Assembly: GCF_017868775.1 (NCBI RefSeq)
Contig: NZ_CP053381.1
Span: 4,216,001 to 4,280,000, forward strand
DNA length: 64,000 nucleotides
Origin: Billgrantia sulfidoxydans
Lineage (GTDB): Bacteria > Pseudomonadota > Gammaproteobacteria > Pseudomonadales > Halomonadaceae
Direction: 5' to 3'
Shown: one piece after another, positions 53,353-63,167 of the stretch
Numbering within the stretch: position 1 is the first letter of the stretch
Layout of the letters: each line of letters opens with the position of its first letter
Position numbers and translations under genes: made by a program
The notes under the pieces: model-generated
The model's input: the letters and a program-made list of their open reading frames with translations, nothing else
Database searches by the model: none
What the model was told of the DNA's origin: nothing

Positions 53353-53799
53353 TCACTTGCGCGGCGAACCCTCCTGGCGCGTGGCATTGGAGCCGCGCGG
53401 ACGCACGTAGAGCACCAGAGCATGATCGACGAGTTCGAAGCCGTGCTCCTCGGCAATCTCCTGCTGACGGCGCTCGATGGTCTCGTCGAAGAACTCGATG
53501 ATCTCGCCACTGTCGAGGCACACCATGTGGTCGTGGTGCTCCTCCTGGGAGATCTCGAACACGGCATGGCCGCCATCGAAGTTGTGGCGAATCACCAGGC
53601 CCGCCGACTCGAACTGGGTCAGCACGCGATAAACGGTCGCCAGGCCGACGTCTTCCCCGGCTTCCAGCAGGGTCTTGTAGACATCCTCAGCGCTCAGGTG
53701 ATGCTGACCCGTGGCATTCTCGAGGATCTGCAGGATCTTCACTCGCGGCAGGGTGACCTTGAGGCCCGCCTTGCGCAGTTCATGGTTCTGGTCGGCCAT
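53353..53799 (-). CDS. fur: Ferric uptake regulator Fur
   Basis: 148 residues; Fe(II)-dependent repressor. Winged helix with LATVYRVLTQFESAGLV and the metal site segment EEHHDHMVCLDSGEIIEF. Like the Pseudomonas protein it has a single Cys in the motif and lacks the CxxC zinc pairs of E. coli Fur. C-terminal tail is short and basic. Divergent from bamE with 72 bp between, the typical fur-bamE arrangement. Confidence 0.96.
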   Translation of the reverse strand: MADQNHELRKAGLKVTLPRVKILQILENATGQHHLSAEDVYKTLLEAGEDVGLATVYRVLTQFESAGLVIRHNFDGGHAVFEISQEEHHDHMVCLDSGEIIEFFDETIERRQQEIAEEHGFELVDHALVLYVRPRGSNATRQEGSPRK

Positions 53800-53871
53800 G
53801 TTCGCTCTTCGCAGTATCAGGTAGGGTCGGGTATGATCGACCGAATCCACGATAGTGAAGAACGGACACAA

Positions 53872-54357
53872 ATGCAAAAGCTGATCAAAACCCTCCCGCT
53901 CGTCATCGCCCTGACCGTCGTCAGCGGCTGCGTCTACAAGCGCGACCTTCCCCAGGGCAACTACATCACCGAGGGCATGGTCCAGCAGCTCCAGCCCGGC
54001 CTGAGCCGCGCCCAGGTCGTCGACCTGCTGGGCCGGCCGCTGCTGGAAGCGCCCTTCGACGCCAACCAGTGGGACTATGTGTTCCGCCTCGACGAAGCCT
54101 ACGGCGGCGTGCAGCAGCGCCGATTGACGCTGACCTTCGCCGGCGACCGCCTGGTCAACGTGCAGCAGGAAGGGGATTTCTCCGAGGACATCGAGCTGCG
54201 GGCGCAGGACGATCTCGGCCCGGCGGCCGAGAGCGCCGACCCCGCCGGCATGCTGCCCGAGAGCCAGCCGCAGGCCGTGCCCGAGCGCGCCCCGGACGCC
54301 GGCGGCACCCTGCCGCAAGGCGGCGAGCCGGCCTCCAGCGAACCGCTGGACATGTAA
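53872..54357 (+). CDS. bamE: Outer membrane protein assembly factor BamE (SmpA/OmlA)
   Basis: 161-residue lipoprotein of the BAM complex. Signal peptide with lipobox VVSGC (Cys at about residue 20), followed by the SmpA_OmlA fold: GNYITEGMVQQLQPGLSRAQVVDLLGRP and WDYVFRL. The Pro/Glu/Ala-rich C-terminal extension from about residue 110 is longer than in E. coli BamE (113 aa) and probably disordered. Divergent from fur. Confidence 0.95.
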   Translation: MQKLIKTLPLVIALTVVSGCVYKRDLPQGNYITEGMVQQLQPGLSRAQVVDLLGRPLLEAPFDANQWDYVFRLDEAYGGVQQRRLTLTFAGDRLVNVQQEGDFSEDIELRAQDDLGPAAESADPAGMLPESQPQAVPERAPDAGGTLPQGGEPASSEPLDM

Positions 54358-54370
54358 CGCCGCGGCTGCA

Positions 54371-54670
54371 CTAGCGCCCGGCGCGCCGGGCACGCGCCTC
54401 CATGGGGTCGACCTCAAGAGGACGATAGACCTCGACCCGGTCGCCAGCGCGCAGGCGATGGTCATCGGGGTCGCGCAGCCGCTTGCCGAAGATCCCCAGG
54501 TCCGCCTCGGCAAAGGTCGCGGGCGGCACCTCGGGGAAGAGGTCGTCCAGCTTGGCCAGGGCGACGGCCTGGCGCGCCGTGGTGCCCGGCGGCACCTCGA
54601 GCGTCACGATGCGCTGCCTCTCGGGCAGGGCAAAGGCGACCTCCACCTCGAGCTTCGCCTCAGCGGCCAT
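54371..54670 (-). CDS. RatB/RnfH family ubiquitin-fold protein
   Basis: 99-residue beta-grasp protein of UPF0125 (RnfH/RatB) with EVEVAFALPERQ, LGIFGKRLRDPDDHRLRAGDRVEVYRPL. Function unsettled; almost always paired with ratA. Start ATG 54670 overlaps the end of ratA by 11 bp. Convergent with bamE. Confidence 0.9.
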   Translation of the reverse strand: MAAEAKLEVEVAFALPERQRIVTLEVPPGTTARQAVALAKLDDLFPEVPPATFAEADLGIFGKRLRDPDDHRLRAGDRVEVYRPLEVDPMEARARRAGR

Positions 54671-55094
54671 AGATTTCGTCGGCCCGGCGGGTGAAGGCAT
54701 CGACCAACTGCCCCGCCACCTGCTGAAACAGTTTGCCGAAGGCCATGCCCAGCAGCCGGTTGGCGAACTCGAACTCCATTTCCAGGCACACCTTGCAGGT
54801 ACCCTCGCCCATCGGCAGGAACAGCCAGCGCCCGCGCAGGCGCTTGAACGGCCCGCTGACCAGCGACATCTCGATGCGCTCGGGTTCGATCAGGTCGTTG
54901 CGGGTGGTGAAGCTCTGCTCGAGGCCCGCCCGTCCCAGGGTCATCTCACCGATCAGGTGCGACTCGTCGCGCTCGAGCAGCCGAGCCCGCCGACAGCCCG
55001 GCAGGAACTCGGGGTAGCGCTCGAAGTCGTTGACCAGTTCGAACATGTCCTGAGGGGTGTGCCGCACCAGGGCGGACCGATTGACCATTGGCAT
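54660..55094 (-). CDS. ratA: RatA family protein (START/COQ10-like)
   Basis: 144-residue START-like protein. N-terminal SALVRHTPQDMFELVNDFERYPEFLPGC is the family signature. RatA was reported in E. coli to bind 50S subunits and block subunit association; the relatives of COQ10 bind ubiquinone. ATG 55094 has GGAGAG nearby; ATGs at 55088 and 55115 are alternatives. Divergent from smpB, as in E. coli. Confidence 0.92.
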   Translation of the reverse strand: MPMVNRSALVRHTPQDMFELVNDFERYPEFLPGCRRARLLERDESHLIGEMTLGRAGLEQSFTTRNDLIEPERIEMSLVSGPFKRLRGRWLFLPMGEGTCKVCLEMEFEFANRLLGMAFGKLFQQVAGQLVDAFTRRADEIYGR

Positions 55095-55219
55095 TGAGCT
55101 CTCCGCTGACTTCACAGTGCCCAGGGCGTATCATGAGCGGTTATTTCACGCCTTGAATGGTACCACGCTTCCCCTCAGATCGAGGCAGCGTGACACGGCA
55201 GAACATGACATGAGGTTCC

Positions 55220-55711
55220 ATGGCCAACAAGAAAGCCAAGGGCAAGGGTCCCGGCGGCAACGTCATCGCCCAGAACAAGAAGGCTCGCTTCGAGTATCAC
55301 ATCGACGAGACCTTCGAGGCCGGCCTGGTGCTGGCCGGCTGGGAGGTGAAGAGCCTGCGCGCCGGCAAGGCCCAGCTCACCGATACCTATATCCTGGTGA
55401 AGGACGGCGAGGCGTGGCTGCTGGGCAGCCACATCACACCGCTCAACACCGCCAGCACTCACGAGATCGCCGACCCCTCGCGCACGCGCAAGCTGCTGCT
55501 GCACAGGAAGGAGATCGCCAAGATCTTCTCGCGCTCGCAGGAGAAGGGGCACACCTGCGTGCCGCTCAAGCTCTACTGGAAGGGCAACCGGGTGAAGTGC
55601 GAGCTGGCGCTGGTGACGGGCAAGAAGCTGCACGACAAGCGCGCCACCGAGAAGGACCGCGACTGGCAGCGCCAGAAGGGTCGCATCATGCGGGAACATA
55701 CCAAGGCCTGA
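55220..55711 (+). CDS. smpB: tmRNA-binding protein SmpB
   Basis: 163 residues; partner of tmRNA in trans-translation. Conserved [22 protein letters not shown] and [23 protein letters not shown], and basic C-terminal tail [13 protein letters not shown]. Start ATG 55220. Directly upstream of the ssrA gene. Confidence 0.97.
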   Translation: MANKKAKGKGPGGNVIAQNKKARFEYHIDETFEAGLVLAGWEVKSLRAGKAQLTDTYILVKDGEAWLLGSHITPLNTASTHEIADPSRTRKLLLHRKEIAKIFSRSQEKGHTCVPLKLYWKGNRVKCELALVTGKKLHDKRATEKDRDWQRQKGRIMREHTKA

Positions 55712-55793
55712 GCGGTCATAGTGAGCGACACCGTGACTGGCTCCCCGAAATCGGCAAGAATCGGGGAATGCGTGGAACCAACCCACCCGGCAG

Positions 55794-55823
55794 GTGTCAT
55801 AGAAGTGCCCATGCTGATATGAT
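55794..55823 (+). promoter_or_regulatory. Putative promoter of tmRNA
   Basis: GTGTCA (-35-like, 4 of 6) and TATGAT (-10) with an 18-nt spacer, placing the start near 55830, a few bases before the mature tmRNA 5' end. Upstream, CCCCGA and TCGGGG form a weak hairpin at 55743-55766 behind smpB. Confidence 0.55.
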
Positions 55824-55834
55824 GGGCCTGCTAC

Positions 55835-56213
55835 GGGGGCGACATGGCTTCGACGCCGGTGACAACCTCCTAGGTGCATGCCGAGAGCGTGATGTATCTC
55901 GTAAATCCAACATCACGACTAAATAGTCGCAAACGACGACACCTACGCTCAGGGCGCCCTGGCAGCTTAAACCTGCTAGCGGTTAGTCCGGCCCCAAAGC
56001 GATGTGCCCATTCATCGCGGAGGGGATACGAGCTAAAAATGATGGGATCGCGGTTGGCGACGTCCTCTCGTCAATCGCTAAACCTTCGAGGAATCGCGTC
56101 GCTGGATCCTGCCCGTCGGAGCCAGTGGCGTTAAATGAAAAGACGGACCTAAGCATGTAGAGCCGAAGAGCGAGTGCCGGCGGACGCGGGTTCGATCCCC
56201 GCCGCCTCCACCA
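55835..56213 (+). ncRNA. ssrA: tmRNA (transfer-messenger RNA)
   Basis: 379 nt. The 5' GGGGGCG pairs with the 3' CGCCTCC before the ACCA end; the T-arm is GGGTTCGATCCC. Resume codon GCA at 55929 and stop TAA ending at 55970 encode the tag ANDDTYAQGALAA. The tRNA-like ends and pseudoknot-rich middle are intact. SmpB lies just upstream. Confidence 0.96.
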
Positions 56214-56221
56214 ATCAAGCG

Positions 56222-56249
56222 AAAAAAGCACCCCTCGGGGTGCTTTTTT
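56222..56249 (+). terminator. Terminator of ssrA
   Basis: AAAAAAGCACCCC-TC-GGGGTGCTTTTTT: a seven-base GC stem flanked by A6/T6, 9 bp after the tmRNA 3' end; can also terminate the convergent regulator gene. Confidence 0.93.
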
Positions 56250-56294
56250 CGTTTCTGCTGGCGCCCGCATGAGCGCGGGCGTGAGGTGGTGCCG

Positions 56295-57038
56295 TCAAGC
56301 GAAGCTGTGGAACACCGGTGGCAGGGCCTCGTCGATGTAGGTGTCGTTGAACTCGACCAGCCGCGCCAAGGCGTCCGGGTCGGGCAGGACCGTGTGCTGG
56401 CGGTCACGGATCACCAGCCCCTCGTCGCGCAGCATGGAGAAGGTGCGGCTGACGTGCACCGCACTCAGCCCCAGGGCATCGCCGATCTGCTCCTGGGAGA
56501 GCGGCATGTGGAAACCATTCTCCTTGACCGCCCCGATCCGCTTGAGGCGCAGGTAGAGCTCGTAGAGGAAGTGCGCCAGCCGTTCGTGGGCGGCGTAGCG
56601 GCCCAGGTAGACCAGCCGCTCGGTGAGAATCGCCTGCTGCCGCACCGCCGTTGCCATGATGCCGGCCGCTAGCGCCGGCGAGCGGCCGAAGAGCTCGAAG
56701 AGCTGCTGGTGCGTGAACGGGCTGACCACGCCGTCGTTGATCATCGCCACGCCCGCCAGACGGCGCGAGAAGCCGAAATCCCGTATACCAATGATGTCGC
56801 CGGGTAGATAGACCTTCAGTATCTGCATCGATCCATTGCCGAGATTGCGGTAGGAGTAGGCCCAGCCCTCCTTGACCACGCAGAACAGGTCCACGTCCGC
56901 ACTCTCCTGCCACAGCACTTCCCCGGCCGACACGCGCCTTGGATTGAGCTCGAGGCCCAGCAACAGGGCCTTGTCCTCCGCCGTCAACACGGCGTGAAGA
57001 CCAAGCCCCTGCATCACTACACTGTCGAGTAGGGTCAC
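56295..57038 (-). CDS. Crp/Fnr family transcriptional regulator
   Basis: 247 residues: N-terminal cyclic-nucleotide-like domain (about 20-140) and a C-terminal winged helix with PLSQEQIGDALGLSAVHVSRTFSMLRDEG. It has no cysteine cluster for an Fe-S centre, so it is not an oxygen-sensing FNR. The start GTG 57038 is preceded by GGAGAGG at 6 nt, better than ATG 57074 or 57104, which lack ribosome sites. Divergent from the carboxynorspermidine operon; a role in regulating it is possible, not shown. Confidence 0.85.
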   Translation of the reverse strand: MTLLDSVVMQGLGLHAVLTAEDKALLLGLELNPRRVSAGEVLWQESADVDLFCVVKEGWAYSYRNLGNGSMQILKVYLPGDIIGIRDFGFSRRLAGVAMINDGVVSPFTHQQLFELFGRSPALAAGIMATAVRQQAILTERLVYLGRYAAHERLAHFLYELYLRLKRIGAVKENGFHMPLSQEQIGDALGLSAVHVSRTFSMLRDEGLVIRDRQHTVLPDPDALARLVEFNDTYIDEALPPVFHSFA

Positions 57039-57393
57039 ACTCTGCCTCTCCGGCTTGTGGTTAAGTGGCGTCATACTAAAACATAAGCTTATATAGAGAT
57101 TCATAACGCAGGTTATCGACGCTCGAGAATGGCCAAACGGATGCCGGAGCGAGGCGAGGGAGGCGCAGCGAGCCCGTGTCAGCGCTCGCCATTCGGCCAG
57201 CGCCGCCCGCCCCCTGCTTTGGTCTAATGGGCCATGACGAAATCACTTGCCCCCGGCTTCACGGGGGGCCATTATCTGCGCGCAAGCGACGAGCGAGACC
57301 GGGGTGGCATCGGGCACGGGCATACGAGATGGCCGAAACTCCGATAAGACCCTACGCTTTCATACACATCCCCGATCTGGATTCGAGAGGCCC
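57039..57393. other. Divergent intergenic region with hairpin (355 bp)
   Basis: No gene seen. An AT-rich patch near 57070-57105 (ATACTAAAACATAAGCTTAT) is a likely promoter area for the regulator. A hairpin GCCCCC ... GGGGGC lies at 57249-57269 within the probable leader of the dehydrogenase gene. A GAGAGG ribosome site (57385-57390) precedes ATG 57394. Confidence 0.5.
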
Positions 57394-58593
57394 ATGAGCA
57401 AAGTCCTGATTATCGGCGCCGGTGGCGTCGGAGGCGTCGTCACCCACAAGTGTGCACAGCATCCCGAAGTGTTCAGCGAGATCTGCCTGGCCAGTCGCAA
57501 CGAAGACAAGTGCAAGGCCATCGCCGCCCAGCTGGATCGCCCGATCCAGACGGCCCAGGTGGACGCCGACAGCGTCGAGGCCCTGGTGGCGCTGATCGAG
57601 TCGTTCAAGCCGGACGTGCTGATCCACGTGGCCCTGCCCTATCAGGACCTGACCATCATGGAGGCATGCCTCAAGACCGGCGTGCCCTACCTCGACACTG
57701 CCAACTACGAGCACCCGGACGAGGCCAAGTTCGAGTACAAGGAGCAGTGGGCGTTCCACGACCGCTACGCCGAGGCCGGCAACATGGCCACCCTGGGCTG
57801 CGGCTTCGACCCGGGCATGACCAACATCTACTGCGCCTACGCCCAGAAGAACCTGTTCGACGAGATCCACCGCATCGACATCCTGGATGCCAACGGCGGT
57901 GATCACGGCTATCCCTTCGCCACCAACTTCAACCCCGAGATCAACATTCGCGAGATCACCGCGAACGGTCGCTACTGGGAGAAGGGCGAGTGGAAGGAGA
58001 CCGCGCCGCTGGCCGAGAAGCGCAAGTTCGACTTCGACGGCATCGGCGAGAAGGACATCTACCTGCTCTACCACGAGGAGCTCGAATCGCTCAGCCAGAA
58101 CATCAAGGGGCTGGAGCGCATCCGCTTCTGGATGACCTTCTCCGAGAAGTACATCACCCACCTCAAGGTGCTCGAGAACGTCGGCATGACCCGCATCGAG
58201 CCGATCAAGGTGGGCGATTGCGAGATCGCCCCGCTGCAGTTCCTCAAGGCGGTGCTGCCCGACCCGGCCTCGCTCGGCCCGCGGACCAAGGGCAAGACCA
58301 ACATCGGCATCATTGCCGACGGCATCAAGGACGGCAAGCGGCGCAAGGTGTACATCTACAACATCTGCGACCATGAGGCCTGCTACCGCGAGGTGCAGTC
58401 CCAGGCGATCTCCTACACCACCGGCGTGCCGGCGGTGACCGGCGCCATGCTGATGCTGGAGGGGATCTGGAAGGGCGCGGGCGTGTTCAACGTCGAGCAG
58501 CTCGACCCCGACCCCTTCATGGCGCGCATCGGCGACATGGGCCTGCCGTGGCAGATGGTCGAGCTCGACCCCGACCACGATCCGCTGGCCTGA
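57394..58593 (+). CDS. Carboxynorspermidine/carboxyspermidine dehydrogenase
   Basis: 399 residues, saccharopine dehydrogenase-like family. Rossmann motif IIGAGGVGGVV, then TANYEHPDEAKF and GFDPGMTNIY. The enzyme reductively condenses aspartate semialdehyde with diaminopropane or putrescine to carboxynorspermidine or carboxyspermidine. The decarboxylase follows after 6 bp. Which diamine is used cannot be told from sequence. Confidence 0.93.
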   Translation: MSKVLIIGAGGVGGVVTHKCAQHPEVFSEICLASRNEDKCKAIAAQLDRPIQTAQVDADSVEALVALIESFKPDVLIHVALPYQDLTIMEACLKTGVPYLDTANYEHPDEAKFEYKEQWAFHDRYAEAGNMATLGCGFDPGMTNIYCAYAQKNLFDEIHRIDILDANGGDHGYPFATNFNPEINIREITANGRYWEKGEWKETAPLAEKRKFDFDGIGEKDIYLLYHEELESLSQNIKGLERIRFWMTFSEKYITHLKVLENVGMTRIEPIKVGDCEIAPLQFLKAVLPDPASLGPRTKGKTNIGIIADGIKDGKRRKVYIYNICDHEACYREVQSQAISYTTGVPAVTGAMLMLEGIWKGAGVFNVEQLDPDPFMARIGDMGLPWQMVELDPDHDPLA

Positions 58594-58599
58594 TCCGCC

Positions 58600-59772
<1,173 letters not shown>

Positions 59773-59787
59773 GCGCGCCGGCACGAG

Positions 59788-59810
59788 AAAGCCCCTGCTG
59801 GGGCTTTTTT
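59788..59810 (+). terminator. Terminator after nspC
   Basis: AAAGCCCC-TGCT-GGGGCTTTTTT, 15 bp after the nspC stop, with a six-T tract. Confidence 0.92.
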
Positions 59811-59915
59811 CGTATCTGCACCGCCAATTGCACGGCATGCCGGCCTCCCCTTTCCCCGGTCGGCGTTATGCCCCATGGTGTAGGGCACGACGTCACCAGA
59901 CAGGGAGAGCCCGAC

Positions 59916-61220
59916 ATGACGACCGTGTTCAAGTTCGGCGGCGCCTCGATCAAGGATGCCGATGCCATACGCCACCTGACCCCGCTGATCGAGAAGCACA
60001 CCGATAGGCCGCTGGTCGTGGTGGTCTCGGCCATGGGCAAGACCACCAACAAGCTGGAAGCGCTGCTTGCCGCCGCCCGCAGCGAAGGCAAGGAAGAGGC
60101 CTACCGCGAGTGCTTCGAGGCCCTGCAGGCGGACCACCACGAGGCGATGGAGGTGCTGTTCGGCGATTCTCGTGACTCACCGGCCGAGCGCGTCGATGCC
60201 CTGTTCGACGAGCTCGACGCCCTGCACCGCAAGCACCGAGCCAGCCCCTATGCCAGGCACTACGACCAGACCGTGTGCTACGGCGAGCTGATCTCCACCA
60301 CCATCGTCGCGGCCTGGCTCAACCACTGCGGTATCGCCACCGACTGGCACGATGCCCGCGAACTGGTGCGCACCGACGCCTGTCATCAGGCCGCCAATCT
60401 CGACTGGGCCGCCACCGCCGACGCCATTCGCGGGCGTCTGAGGGGCAGCGAACGCGTGATCCTGACCCAGGGCTTCATCGGCGGCACCGAGCAGGGTGAG
60501 GCCACCACCCTGGGCCGCGAGGGCTCGGACTTCAGCGCGGCGATCTTCGCCCACTGCCTCGATGCCCGCGAGGTGGTGATCTGGAAGGACGTCACCGGCC
60601 TGTTCAACGCCGACCCCAGGCGCTTCGACAACGCCATACAGCTCGAGCGCCTCTCCTACGCCGAGGCCACCGAACTGGCCTGGCATGGCGCCAAGGTGAT
60701 CCACCCCAAGACCCTGGGGCCGCTGCAGGAGAAGTCGATTCCGCTGACGGTGCGCTCCTTCGAGACGCCCGATGCCGCGCCCAGCGTGATCGACGCCGAG
60801 CGCCGTTTCGATGCCGAGGCGCCCTGCTGCATCCTGCGTGAAGAGCAGGTCTGGGTAGAGGTGCTGCCGCGCGATTTCGCCTTCATGGACGAACCGCGCC
60901 AGCACGACATTCTCGGCCGGCTGGTGGAGGCCGGCCTGCATGCCAATCTGGTCGACAGCAGCGCCATGCGCTTCGCCCTCTGTCTCGACGACAAGCCCGA
61001 GCGGCTCGAGCAGCTGATCGACTCGCTCGAGGCCGACTACGAAATCAACCGCGAGGATGGGCTGACGCTGCTGACCGTGCGCCATCCCCGGCCGGGGATG
61101 ATGGATATCCTCAGCGAGGGTCGCGAAGCGCTGGCCGAGCGGCGCAACGCCACCACCGCCCAGCGCCTGTTCCGCAGCAGCGACTGCCCCGAGACCTGGC
61201 ATATCCCCGAATCCCGTTAG
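59916..61220 (+). CDS. Aspartate kinase family protein
   Basis: 434 residues. Amino-acid kinase domain with KFGGASIKDADAIR at the N-terminus, ILTQGFIGGTEQGEATTLGREGSDFSAA, and a C-terminal regulatory part with ACT-like segments (about 310-410). Makes aspartyl phosphate, the precursor of aspartate semialdehyde. GGGAGAG precedes ATG 59916. Position directly after the carboxynorspermidine pair hints that it supplies aspartate semialdehyde for polyamine synthesis; supply to ectoine or lysine is also possible. Confidence 0.9.
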   Translation: MTTVFKFGGASIKDADAIRHLTPLIEKHTDRPLVVVVSAMGKTTNKLEALLAAARSEGKEEAYRECFEALQADHHEAMEVLFGDSRDSPAERVDALFDELDALHRKHRASPYARHYDQTVCYGELISTTIVAAWLNHCGIATDWHDARELVRTDACHQAANLDWAATADAIRGRLRGSERVILTQGFIGGTEQGEATTLGREGSDFSAAIFAHCLDAREVVIWKDVTGLFNADPRRFDNAIQLERLSYAEATELAWHGAKVIHPKTLGPLQEKSIPLTVRSFETPDAAPSVIDAERRFDAEAPCCILREEQVWVEVLPRDFAFMDEPRQHDILGRLVEAGLHANLVDSSAMRFALCLDDKPERLEQLIDSLEADYEINREDGLTLLTVRHPRPGMMDILSEGREALAERRNATTAQRLFRSSDCPETWHIPESR

Positions 61221-61255
61221 ACAGATGGAGCGTTAGACGGAAGGACGCCAAACGG

Positions 61256-61292
61256 AGCGGACCGCGCCTGCCATCGTCAGGCGCGGTCCGCT
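61256..61292. terminator. Hairpin between aspartokinase and lipoprotein genes
   Basis: Fifteen-base stem AGCGGACCGCGCCTG / CAGGCGCGGTCCGCT with a 7-nt loop between convergent genes; short T run only, so termination efficiency is uncertain. Confidence 0.65.
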
Positions 61293-61311
61293 TGCTCTGT
61301 CGGCTGGGCGA

Positions 61312-61563
61312 TCAATCGTCGAGGTCGATATCGTCCTCGTCGGTGGCCGCTCCGGTCACGGCACCGGCACCGGCACCGATCGCCGCACCGCGTACCACGC
61401 TGCCTCCCGTGGCGGCACCCGCGGCACCGCCCACGGCAGCCCCGACGCCGGCACCGCTGGCGGCGCGCTCACCGGTGCTGGTACCGCAGCCGGCCAGGGT
61501 CAGCATCAACGCCGCCAGGCCGGCTACCCACATGCCTCGACTTCCCAATCCATAGCGTTTCAT
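61312..61563 (-). CDS. Glycine-zipper lipoprotein
   Basis: 83 residues. Signal peptide with lipobox LTLAGC (Cys near residue 26), followed by Gly/Ala-rich repeats (GAGVGAAVGGAAGAATGG) typical of glycine-zipper outer membrane lipoproteins and ending in an acidic tail (DEDDIDLDD). Role unknown. Start ATG 61563; an in-frame extension to 61716 lacks a signal sequence. Confidence 0.8.
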   Translation of the reverse strand: MKRYGLGSRGMWVAGLAALMLTLAGCGTSTGERAASGAGVGAAVGGAAGAATGGSVVRGAAIGAGAGAVTGAATDEDDIDLDD

Positions 61564-61716
61564 GACATACCTCCCGATCCATGGATGCACGATTCCAGCG
61601 TAGTCAAGGCGGGTGTCAGTGAGCAAAGTGACGTCTATCGGCGACAAGCACGGTCCGTTTCGACGAATCGCAGCTCCCTGGCTCGTACCGCCTGATATGC
61701 CGCTCCGATAGCACAA

Positions 61717-61745
61717 AGCGCCGGGACGGTTCCCGTCCCAGCGCT
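61717..61745 (-). terminator. Probable terminator of gap
   Basis: Imperfect stem GCGCTGGGACGG / CCGTCCCGGCGC with a GAA loop, then TTTG on the minus strand, 33 bp after the gap stop. Confidence 0.6.
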
Positions 61746-61778
61746 CATCTGCATGGCGTCACCGCTTCACATCACCCC

Positions 61779-62801
61779 TCACGCCGCCTCGCGCTTGGCG
61801 TCACTCGCGGCCTGCATGGCGAGCGCAGTGTCGAGCATGCGGTTGGAGAAGCCCCACTCGTTATCGTACCAGGCCATCACCTTCACCAGGCGGCCGTTCA
61901 CCCGGGTGTGGTTGGCGTCGAAGGTGGAGGAGTTGGCGTCGTGGTTGAAATCGATCGATACCAGCGGCTGGGCGTTCACCGCCAGCACCGGTGAGGCGTC
62001 GGCGGCCTTGGCCAGGATGGCGTTGATCTCTTCCTTGGTGGTATCGCGCCCGGCGGTGAAGACCAGGTCCACCAGCGAGACGTTGATCACCGGCACCCGC
62101 ACCGCCAGGCCGTCGAACTTGCCGGCCAGCTCCGGCAGCACCAGGCCGACCGCGGCGGCAGCGCCGGTCTTGGTCGGAATCATCGAGTGCGTGGCGCTAC
62201 GCGCCCGGTAGGGGTCGCTGTGATAGACGTCAGACAGGTTCTGATCGTTGGTGTAGGCGTGCACCGTGGTCATCAGGCCGTTCTCGATGCCCACCGTGTC
62301 GTTGAGCGCCTTGGCCACGGGGGCCAGGCAGTTGGTGGTGCAGGAGGCGTTGGAGACCACCTTGTGCTCGGGCTTGAGCACGTCCTCGTTGACGCCGTAG
62401 ACCACGGTGGCATCGGCGTCCGGGCTCGGCGCGGAGATGAGCACGCGCTTGGCGCCCGCGTCGAGATGCTTGGCGGCGGCCTCGCGCTTGGTGAACAGGC
62501 CGGTGCACTCCATCACCAGGTCGACGCCCAGCGTCTTCCAGGGCAGCGCAGCCGGGTCGCGCTGGGAGAGGATGGCGATGCGGTCGCCATCCACGCTCAG
62601 GCTCTCCTCGTCGTGCTCCACCTTGAAGGGAAAATGACCGTGCACAGTGTCGTGGCGCAGCAGGTGGGCGTTGAGGGCAGGGTCGCCCAGGTCGTTGATG
62701 GCCACCACTTCCACCCGGTTGCGGTAGCCGTTCTCGTACAGAGCACGCAGCACGTTACGACCGATACGACCGAAGCCGTTGATGGCGATCTTGAGCGTCA
62801 T
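61779..62801 (-). CDS. gap: Glyceraldehyde-3-phosphate dehydrogenase, type I
   Basis: 340 residues. NAD-binding [17 protein letters not shown], active site [12 protein letters not shown] with the catalytic Cys, and the C-terminal [14 protein letters not shown]. Glycolysis/gluconeogenesis enzyme. Divergent from pyk with 366 bp between that carries three HexR-like sites. Confidence 0.97.
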   Translation of the reverse strand: MTLKIAINGFGRIGRNVLRALYENGYRNRVEVVAINDLGDPALNAHLLRHDTVHGHFPFKVEHDEESLSVDGDRIAILSQRDPAALPWKTLGVDLVMECTGLFTKREAAAKHLDAGAKRVLISAPSPDADATVVYGVNEDVLKPEHKVVSNASCTTNCLAPVAKALNDTVGIENGLMTTVHAYTNDQNLSDVYHSDPYRARSATHSMIPTKTGAAAAVGLVLPELAGKFDGLAVRVPVINVSLVDLVFTAGRDTTKEEINAILAKAADASPVLAVNAQPLVSIDFNHDANSSTFDANHTRVNGRLVKVMAWYDNEWGFSNRMLDTALAMQAASDAKREAA

Positions 62802-62956
62802 GTCCTCTCTCCTCCAGAGCGTCTCTGTCGTTTTCAGGTAGCGGATAGAGCCGGTGGGCAGAGATCGGGCATCGGTGATGCCGGCTGGGCAGCCTGCGGC
62901 TCCTGTTAAGTCTGTCTCCTAAATGTGACGCAAACCGATCAGGGACTCAAGAATTT

Positions 62957-62971
62957 TTTAGTAACTTTACA
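62957..62971 (+). promoter_or_regulatory. HexR-like site 1 (gap-proximal)
   Basis: TTTAGTAACTTTACA matches 10 of 12 defined positions of the HexR palindrome TGTART-N3-AYTACA. Confidence 0.5.
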
Positions 62972-63093
62972 ACATAAGCGGTTGGGTGAATCGATACACC
63001 TAGATTGGCCCGCGCACCTCGAGACGCTTCGCAACCTAGCAAAATCGCCATGCCGGGCAGGGCGGAGGGAGGCCATCTCATGCCGCGGCACAA

Positions 63094-63108
63094 TGTAGTA
63101 AACTTACC
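63094..63108 (+). promoter_or_regulatory. HexR-like site 2
   Basis: TGTAGTAAACTTACC matches 10 of 12 defined positions of TGTART-N3-AYTACA, with a perfect left half. Confidence 0.5.
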
Positions 63109-63124
63109 GCAAAACCGATATGGT

Positions 63125-63139
63125 TGTAGTCTGACAACA
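63125..63139 (+). promoter_or_regulatory. HexR-like site 3 (pyk-proximal)
   Basis: TGTAGTCTGACAACA matches 11 of 12 defined positions of TGTART-N3-AYTACA and lies 28 bp before the pyk start, in a place suited to repression of pyk. Confidence 0.6.
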
Positions 63140-63167
63140 TTTCCTTCCCTTCAGGAGGCGCCTCGAC

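Noticed and set aside
53353..53799. Fur lacking the CxxC zinc pairs as a possibly altered regulator
   Set aside because: Pseudomonas Fur also lacks them; the winged helix and metal-site histidines are intact, so this is ordinary for the lineage.
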